Of a stretch of DNA of 44,838 nucleotides, positions 39,388-44,838 are shown piece after piece; position 1 is the stretch's first letter, and each line of letters begins with the position of its first letter. Position numbers and translations under genes: made by a program. This DNA is from Tritrichomonas foetus. Its lineage: Eukaryota; Parabasalia; Tritrichomonadida; Tritrichomonadidae. Where the stretch lies: NCBI GenBank assembly GCA_001839685.1, contig MLAK01000941.1:1-44838 (forward strand), given 5' to 3'. The notes beneath the pieces are model-generated. The model made no database searches. It saw only the letters and a program-made list of their open reading frames with translations, and was not told the DNA's origin.

Positions 39388-39962
39388 ATGTGATGTTTCG
39401 CATTTGCCAGTCAAAGCATCTGGAAATGTGCACTTCTTGTTATCGGATATGATTTCCTTTTATTTGGTTACGAATATTTTATAAAATATTAAATATTATC
39501 CCTTTTTCTAATATCTAGTTGGCAGGATTTATTTTCCAATGAGTTTTGTTTTTTAACACTTGAAATGAGTAAATGTGATGTTTTCACACTTTTGGCCTTT
39601 GTTTGACCTTTCACTTGACAATTATAAAAACTCATAGGAAACTGAATATTTAATTTATTAAAAAATAAAAAAGTTTTTTAAAAAACTTGAAAATAACCAA
39701 ACAATATCTTAAAATATCAATATTATATTGACAATATATCTTAGTTAATGGCTCGAACTGAAACGATAATCTCGTATTGTGAAAAGCATTTGAAATACTG
39801 GAATAAGATACTGTTATGAAATATAATTGAGTATTTCTTCAGTTATAGATGTGTAGTCTTATTTCATTTGTGTAGAATTATGGTGGAGCTTCGAAAAAGA
39901 AGCAATTTGAGGAAATGTTGAAGTGTAAATAAACTATTCAAAGTCATTTTCGAATCCTGTTT
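39388..39962. other. Intergenic with a minus-strand GGTCAAA-type motif
   Basis: 575 bp, A+T-rich. At 39591-39619 the minus strand reads GAAAGGTCAAACAAAGGCC followed by AAAAG, similar to the doubled motifs at 37681 and 43794, but the DNA beyond it is not obviously structured. Promoter of the protease lies in the right half. Confidence 0.4.
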
Positions 39963-41681
39963 ATGCATGATTTTTCTCCAAGACGAATAGGCATATTGCA
40001 GGAAAAATTTATGGTATTGAGTACAATCGTATTTGCTGGATCAATGATCATCACAATTCATTTACTGTATCAATATTTCGAATATTTTGCTTTAGCAGGA
40101 TCAGAAATCTTCACAGAAGATTTTCCTTTTGATGGAAGACAGAATGTTCCCAAATACTTTTCAGTGGACACGAATTTTTTATTGCCAACTTCGAATCAAT
40201 ATGATAGAGGCACCTGTTGGGCTTTCACTGCAATAAGCCTTCTTGAATCACAATACAAATATCAAGGAATCATGAATGATTTTTTACTTGATGATGAGTA
40301 TGTCGCTTTTTCGGTAGAGGCTATGATGAGTGTCATGACTAATTTATGTCTTAATAATCCAAATACATCAGCATGTTTATCAAGTTTACGATCAAAAAAT
40401 ACAACTAATGGTGGATATCCTGAAGAATTAGTGACTTTTTCTATTTCTTTCCCAGAATTTAGAAAAAGCATTTTACCTAAATCTACCTGTGAATATTCGA
40501 TGAATGAAATGAATAATATAAACTATTCGATTCTCAGAGAGAGTATCAAGAAAAATCCTCTAGAGTTCTCTATTAAATCAGTATCATCTAAACAAGGTGT
40601 CTTTAATATCAAACGATTTTTATTTGAGAAACATCGACCTTTATCCTTCACTTTGCCGTTACCTGAACAAATTTACTACTTTCCATGTTCAAATTCTCAA
40701 ATATTACATCAATATAACGAAATATGTTCAAATAATCTGATAAAATGTCCAAAAACCGATGAATATTGTGTTCCTATTCATTTTGGTCTTGATAAAACAG
40801 CATTTTCGGATTTAATATTTTCATCTAATAAAAATACATTTGCTGGAACTGGACATGCTGTTGTTTTAGTGGGATATAATGATAATTTTGTTGTAAGAAA
40901 AAAATTGTTTAATGATTCACAGAAAATGCTAAAAGGTGGTTTTATAGCCAAAAATTCATGGGGTGATAAAGGACATTCTCTAGAATATCTCATGGGAGAG
41001 ATTAGTGATGACCAAGAAAGATTAATTTGTCCCAATAAAGATAGTGTTATGAATTGGAATCCTGCAAATCTAAGTTGTATTAATAAAACTAGAGACCCTT
41101 CATTATGTTCCAAAGATATTTCCATTATAGATGGAAATCAAACAACATTTGGAGCTCATACACTCATCTGTATAAATGAATCTCATTGTGAAATCAATCA
41201 TACTTATGTCTTAATGAGAGAAAGCAAAAAACTTCATACACCTGTAGTTTCACTGTCATTAAACGATGTTCCAATTGCTACTTTAATAAAATTTACCAAA
41301 AATTTATCTAAAAATCCAGAAATTATCAACATTACAACGCTTCCTTATCATCATTTATATTATGCTTTCAAGAAATTAGAGAAAGTGAACCAAATTAGCA
41401 GTAATGAACATTCAAACAAAATAAGCCAAAATATTCAGAATCGATGCGGTTATCTATTTATTCCATATGATACAATTAACGAGCTGTATAAACTTCGCGG
41501 AATTGACACTTGTGATATCATTGCCACTGACATTGAAATCGAATGGACTCCAGAGAGTTATGCGTTCTCAGGATCATCAAAAGATTATTCTGAAGTTCTC
41601 AGATCAACAGGATATTATGATAAAGTATATGCGGATTCACCATTTCAAAATATGTTCAATTATGATGATCTTATGTTATAA
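39963..41681 (+). CDS. Papain-family (C1) cysteine protease with N-terminal membrane anchor
   Basis: 572 residues. A hydrophobic helix at about 20-42 (FMVLSTIVFAGSMIITIHLLY) preceded by basic residues looks like a signal anchor, making it a type II membrane protein with a lumenal or extracellular enzyme. Catalytic parts: NQYDRGTCWAFTAISLLE (about 78-96), with the oxyanion Gln six residues before the catalytic Cys, as in papain; GTGHAVVLVGYND (about 296-308) with the catalytic His; and IAKNSWGDKGHS (about 328-340) with the Asn. The spacing between Cys and His is larger than in papain. After the Asn region there are about 230 further residues with many Cys and potential N-glycosylation sites (NLSC, NKT, NQT, NHT), unlike ordinary papains. 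No clear propeptide of ERFNIN type is visible. It could act in the lysosomal or surface system. Activity is likely, since all four key residues remain. Confidence 0.85.
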   Translation: MHDFSPRRIGILQEKFMVLSTIVFAGSMIITIHLLYQYFEYFALAGSEIFTEDFPFDGRQNVPKYFSVDTNFLLPTSNQYDRGTCWAFTAISLLESQYKYQGIMNDFLLDDEYVAFSVEAMMSVMTNLCLNNPNTSACLSSLRSKNTTNGGYPEELVTFSISFPEFRKSILPKSTCEYSMNEMNNINYSILRESIKKNPLEFSIKSVSSKQGVFNIKRFLFEKHRPLSFTLPLPEQIYYFPCSNSQILHQYNEICSNNLIKCPKTDEYCVPIHFGLDKTAFSDLIFSSNKNTFAGTGHAVVLVGYNDNFVVRKKLFNDSQKMLKGGFIAKNSWGDKGHSLEYLMGEISDDQERLICPNKDSVMNWNPANLSCINKTRDPSLCSKDISIIDGNQTTFGAHTLICINESHCEINHTYVLMRESKKLHTPVVSLSLNDVPIATLIKFTKNLSKNPEIINITTLPYHHLYYAFKKLEKVNQISSNEHSNKISQNIQNRCGYLFIPYDTINELYKLRGIDTCDIIATDIEIEWTPESYAFSGSSKDYSEVLRSTGYYDKVYADSPFQNMFNYDDLML

Positions 41682-42424
41682 TATTCTGTTAATAGTAATT
41701 GATATTTATATTTTATATGTATGAAACACAAATAAACAATTTGTTTAACTTCATTCTATATTAATAAGCTGATAATACAACAATTCTCTTGATAATACAA
41801 ATTATCTTCAATTTTCATTTTATTATAATAATCGAATTCATGAGCTTCTTCAAGTGCACTTTTCCTTTGTTATCAAAGATTCTTTGAAGAATAGACAGAA
41901 TAGACAGAATAGACAGAGGAAATGAAAATAGCTTTATGTCACATGACTGATAAAGAAATCATTCTTACATCAATGATGTTCATATTACACATATAGAGAT
42001 GTATTCAAATCATAGCCAGAATATTATAAATTATCAGTGTGGGATTAATTCTCATCAATTTTCCAGTAGTTTACTGCTGCTATAAGCAACAATAATTAAA
42101 TTCATTTACGACTCAAAATGTGAAAGAATATATTTCAACTATTGATCATAAAAAAATAAAAATATAATTAAAATTGAAGATATAATATAATTTATTAAGT
42201 ACATTATCATAAAGTTCGACCAGGGTTACCATGAACACTTTTCATTAATTTGACTTTTCGTTTGACCTTAAATGTTCATGTTAATATACCAATTCATTTT
42301 TGAATATATATTTGGTTTGGCAATCTGGTGTAAACACGTTATTTCAAAATTGTCAAAATTTTCGAAAATTGGCATTTTAAAGATTGGCTGTATAGTTTTG
42401 ATAGAAGCAATTCTCTTTTGATTT
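41682..42424. other. Convergent intergenic region
   Basis: 743 bp between the protease and Myb genes. It contains a 9-bp tandem repeat at 41890-41916 and, on the minus strand at 42251-42269, a GGTCAAA-like motif (AAGGTCAAACGAAAAGTCA) followed by a small GC-richer stretch (GTTCATGGTAACCCTGGTCG, 42217-42236). Confidence 0.4.
41890..41916. repeat. Tandem repeat, 3 x 9 bp
   Basis: AATAGACAG occurs three times head to tail without change, a short microsatellite-like run. Confidence 0.85.
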
Positions 42425-42880
42425 TTAAATTTTCTGGGGTAAAAATGAATTTTTTCCTTGTTCCATAACCGCTAAAAAAGTATCGAGTTCTTTTTCTTTT
42501 AAACGTCCATTATATCTGTTTTTTACATCATTATTTGTTCTCCCCGGAAAGAATTTAGCTATTTTTGCCCAATCTGTACCAAAGTAGTAATGACAGTGAA
42601 TCAGCAAAGCATCTTCTTCTAATGTCCATGGAATTCTCAGCACGGTTGGAGCAAGGAAATGCTGATATCTTTCCCTGCACTGCTTTGGCGACTTCCCTGG
42701 AATTTTTTCGGCGATGTCGCGCCACTTCAAAGGCGGATTTTTTTCAGCGAGTTGTTTGATGAGTGAATCTTGATCTTTTGTGAAACGAACTTTCCTGTGG
42801 CGAGGCTTTTGAGTGTCGATCATGTTGAGACAGGTGATGTCTTGATGAATAACTGTTGATGGAAAATCTGCCGCAATCAT
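42425..42880 (-). CDS. R2R3 Myb-like DNA-binding protein
   Basis: 151 residues from the first ATG (complement at 42878-42880). The frame is open for 18 more codons upstream, to a TTG after an in-frame TGA. Two Myb repeats: R2 'RKVRFTKDQDSLIKQLAEKN...LKWRDIAEKIPGKSPKQCRERYQHFL' and R3 'WTLEEDALLIHCHYYFGTDWAKIAKFFPGRTNNDVKNRYNGRL'. The usual first Trp of R2 is Phe, as often seen, and the later Trp residues remain. Trichomonads have a large expanded family of such small Mybs, several of which bind promoter elements. This one ends shortly after R3 and has no evident activation domain. The upstream open stretch leaves room for a short 5' exon or an unusual start, but the given ATG keeps both repeats. 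Confidence 0.88.
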   Translation of the reverse strand: MIAADFPSTVIHQDITCLNMIDTQKPRHRKVRFTKDQDSLIKQLAEKNPPLKWRDIAEKIPGKSPKQCRERYQHFLAPTVLRIPWTLEEDALLIHCHYYFGTDWAKIAKFFPGRTNNDVKNRYNGRLKEKELDTFLAVMEQGKNSFLPQKI

Positions 42881-43793
42881 CCCTGTCAAATAATGAAATT
42901 TTTCTAAATTGTCATCATTTGAATGCTCAGTCAAAAATCATGAAACATCCTATGAAAAACTTGGCTGATGAATTCGATAAAAACTTTTATATCATTCAAA
43001 AAGAATTAAATTGAATGTAGAAATTTTACAGTTTTCAATACATTTTAAATTTTGAATACCATTAGAATAAAAAATAAAATTAATTAAATTTACAACAAAT
43101 GAATGTTTTTTTGTTTAATTAGTGCGTGATTTGCTTGTCAAACTTATTTAAACATTCTCAAGTAATATATAATATCTCCCAAGTATTGATTTTTTATTTC
43201 TGTGAAGATATCCATCACCAAATAGGTGAAAGTTTTTTTTTGTTAGTTGATTCAAACTGTATTGATGAGATAAAATCATAACCAAATAATATTAATTGCC
43301 AAATCCTTACCAATGTCACAATTCTCTCTGATGAAAACTTAGAAACGCTTTAGGTTTTTTTCTGATTTGGTTTTTCGATTTCTAAAAAGAAGAGCTATAG
43401 TTTTCCTTGTTAATTTCGCACTTAATTTCATGAATATCAGAGAGGATCAGCGATAACGGTCTTTTTTTCTAGTGGAGTTTGATCAACGGCCATTGAAAAA
43501 GTTTAATTGCATTTGTGAGCTTATGACTAAGCTCATTTAAATATTTCAATATTTTTTACATAGTCAATCTCCTCAAATATCCTATACTATTGAAATTTTT
43601 CTGGTGATAAACAGAAAACTGTAAAACTTACAGAAATCATTTTTTCATGACTACGCCGATTTTAAACGATGAATTTTGAAGTCAGTGATACACAGAATTT
43701 TCTTTATTATTCTCATGTGTTTTTTTGGTCACTTTTATGATTAGTGTTTTCTCTACAAATAGTATTTTCATGTGAGTTGAGGAAATGTAAAAT

Positions 43794-43815
43794 GAAGGTC
43801 AAATTAAGGTCAAAA
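43794..43815 (+). promoter_or_regulatory. Doubled GGTCAAA motif (site Q)
   Basis: Two AAGGTCAAA copies 11 bp apart; near-identical to 37681-37702. The flanking AAAAT before the first copy is also shared. The structured segment starts 13 bp after it here, against about 27 bp at site P. Confidence 0.45.
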
Positions 43816-43828
43816 AATTAATGTTGGG

Positions 43829-43970
43829 GATGCGAACTTTGGAGATACTTGACTTCATTTCGGCTTGGACTAGGCGTGGTGAGTCCACACATTTGATGTA
43901 TTGGTGGTCGCATGTTAGCTCCTCCTCCACTTGCATTTACCCTTCTAACAGACTTTTCAAAAGCTGTTAG
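43829..43970 (+). ncRNA. Candidate structured RNA Q
   Basis: It opens GATGCGAACTTTG, like GATGTGAACTTTG of the candidate at 37730, and runs about two-thirds identical for some 58 bases, including GGACTAGGCGTGGTGAGTCC. ATGCGA (43830-43835) can pair with TCGCAT (43908-43913), ATAC with GTAT inside that, and GTGG with CCAC at the tip. A second near-perfect hairpin (CTAACAG ... CTTTTCAAAAG ... CTGTTAG) follows at about 43945-43970. The matching frame in this copy has a stop, which argues against a shared protein. The end point is a guess. Confidence 0.38.
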
Positions 43971-44117
43971 GAATGACGATGCCTATGTCAACTTTTTCAA
44001 TAAAAACATTCGGTAATGATCTACAAAAAGTGAGTGCTATATGAACTTTTTGAATTGAAGTGAAGTTCCTTCGAAGAAATTCAACCAAATAGATATTCAA
44101 AAAATTTACATACGATA

Positions 44118-44135
44118 TCGCTTTCATTTTTCTCG
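44118..44135 (+). promoter_or_regulatory. Possible initiator element before the TEX264-like gene
   Basis: ATCGCTTTCATTTTTCTCG places TCATT, which fits the trichomonad initiator (TCA-pyrimidine-T/A), about 12 bases before the ATG, the normal distance in Trichomonas. Short motifs like this occur often by chance in A+T-rich DNA. Confidence 0.35.
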
Positions 44136-44741
44136 ATGTCGACTCTTCTTTTCATTATTCTGGCATTAGTTGCCATTTTAGCCATCTATATCATCTGGGC
44201 AACTGCTATTCTTTCCAAAGTTAATGTCAAACAGCTTGAGTTCAAAGAAACTCGAATCGCATATCTCACTTTTATCGGCGACTATGGTGAAGCTTATAAA
44301 CAAACAAGCATTGTCGAAAAAGCAATTAAACAAAAATACGGAGTTGATTTGACAAAAGAGCCATGTTTCGGATTATATTATGATGATCCAGGACAAGTTG
44401 AAAGGTCGAAGTGCAGAAGTGTAGTGGGTAAATTTTTACCAGACAGTTTCAAACCAGAAAATGACGAAGCCCCAGATGGAATTTTCTTTGGCGTCATTCC
44501 TCGTTTCGAAAATTCACTTCAAATTTTGTATCCACTGCGATCAGTTTTAAGTATTTTTGCTGGATTGATGCGTGCTTACCCAGCATTAGAAAAATATGCC
44601 AAAGCAAACCATCTTGATGGACAAGAAAGCCACGCAATACTTGAAGTTTATGGTTATGAAGGCGCAAACATTTTGTATTGTGCAGGACTTGGAAAATCTG
44701 AAGGGCTTTGGGATGATTTTCCAAAGCAGAAAAATGAGTAA
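44136..44741 (+). CDS. TEX264: TEX264-like ER membrane protein with GyrI-like domain
   Basis: 201 residues. An N-terminal transmembrane helix (about 4-26, LLFIILALVAILAIYIIWAT) acts as signal anchor. The rest is a GyrI-like (SOUL/GyrI superfamily) domain whose landmarks match animal TEX264: 'RIAYLTFIGDYGEAYKQTS', 'FGLYYDDPGQVERSKCRSVVG' (TEX264: YYDNP...KCRCAVG), and 'YPLRSVLSIFAGLMRAYPALEKYAK' followed by 'AILEVYGYEGANILYCAGL'. In animals TEX264 is an ER-phagy receptor with a long disordered tail ending in an LC3-interacting motif, and it also helps repair DNA-protein crosslinks. Here the tail is only about 15 residues (GLWDDFPKQKNE). WDDF is LIR-like but has Phe where Leu, Ile or Val is normal. 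The family call is firm; the receptor function is not shown. Confidence 0.85.
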   Translation: MSTLLFIILALVAILAIYIIWATAILSKVNVKQLEFKETRIAYLTFIGDYGEAYKQTSIVEKAIKQKYGVDLTKEPCFGLYYDDPGQVERSKCRSVVGKFLPDSFKPENDEAPDGIFFGVIPRFENSLQILYPLRSVLSIFAGLMRAYPALEKYAKANHLDGQESHAILEVYGYEGANILYCAGLGKSEGLWDDFPKQKNE

Positions 44742-44763
44742 AGTATATTTTACCTCCTATATG

Positions 44764-44818
44764 AAAGGTTTACAAAATGGTCCCCCAAAGATTTTGTGGG
44801 ACCATCCCATAAACCTTT
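44764..44818. repeat. 55-bp inverted repeat after the TEX264-like gene
   Basis: AAAGGTTTA pairs with TAAACCTTT and, inside it, TGGTCCC with GGGACCA; CAAAA and TCCCA are the unpaired spacers between the two stems. The G+C content is much higher than usual for intergenic DNA here. It starts 23 bp after the stop codon. It may be the end of a dispersed element that continues beyond the window, or an RNA 3'-end hairpin. Confidence 0.65.
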
Positions 44819-44838
44819 GTCCTACCACTGACACTACC

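Larger units (their letters stand above)
42881..44135. other. 1.25-kb gene-free stretch with a structured segment
   Basis: A+T-rich DNA between divergent genes. The part at 43794-43970 is different: a doubled GGTCAAA motif, then a GC-richer foldable region, then a second hairpin. These are listed separately. Confidence 0.5.

Noticed and set aside
43840..43860. U1 snRNA, from ATACTTGACTT resembling the U1 5' end
   Set aside because: The match to the U1 5' sequence breaks after seven bases, and no U1 stem pattern or Sm site follows.
1..44838. tRNA genes, rRNA and CRISPR arrays
   Set aside because: No GGTTCRA B-box with a correctly spaced A-box, no rRNA core sequence and no regularly spaced identical repeats were found by eye.

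Overview
The window is nuclear DNA of a parabasalid protist, most likely a trichomonad such as Tritrichomonas. Evidence: strongly A+T-rich intergenic DNA; long intronless ORFs on both strands; a protein that looks like the trichomonad-specific initiator-binding domain (IBD) family; a small R2R3 Myb; a Pmp-like surface protein with a Thr/Pro stalk; and a flagellar coiled-coil protein. The genus assignment is an inference from gene content, not from a database match.

Layout. 0.5-11 kb is ordinary housekeeping sequence: a KANSL2/INO80D-type zinc-finger protein (-), a Gfo/Idh/MocA oxidoreductase (-), an importin-beta-like karyopherin (+), the spliceosomal pseudo-ubiquitin hydrolase Sad1/USP39 (-), ribosomal protein uL22 (+) and a polo-like kinase (-). 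11.3-19.5 kb is one 8.2-kb gene (-) for a 2,732-residue protein: an Sfi1-like Trp-repeat rod, an IQ-like motif, then about 22 copies of a 55-75-residue unit built round a 'DLPLVPNxP' core that I do not recognise. A small unknown gene diverges from it across 154 bp. 20.6-22 kb carries the Asn-rich IBD-like protein.

22-29.6 kb is gene-poor and rich in transposon remains. Two 1,095-bp copies of one terminal-inverted-repeat element lie in opposite orientation (23900-24994 and 28405-29499), each with its own perfect 8-bp target duplication. They flank a TPH-domain flagellar protein gene. A separate 132-bp inverted-repeat element is at 22572-22703. 29.6-36.5 kb has a Pmp-like type I membrane protein and two helical proteins of unknown function. 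37-37.5 kb has a small gene split by one in-frame TAA. 38.4-41.7 kb has an RBM34/Nop12-type nucleolar protein and a membrane-anchored papain-family protease. 42.4-44.7 kb has the Myb and a TEX264-like ER protein.

Best candidates for something undescribed: (1) the giant Sfi1-plus-repeat protein, which lies next to a polo kinase gene and suggests a basal-body or centrosome scaffold; (2) two GC-richer, foldable intergenic segments at about 37.73 and 43.83 kb that share sequence and a doubled GGTCAAA motif just upstream, possibly a noncoding RNA family; (3) the inverted pair of terminal-inverted-repeat elements. Some ORFs extend upstream only through TTG or GTG codons; the starts given here are trimmed to ATG.
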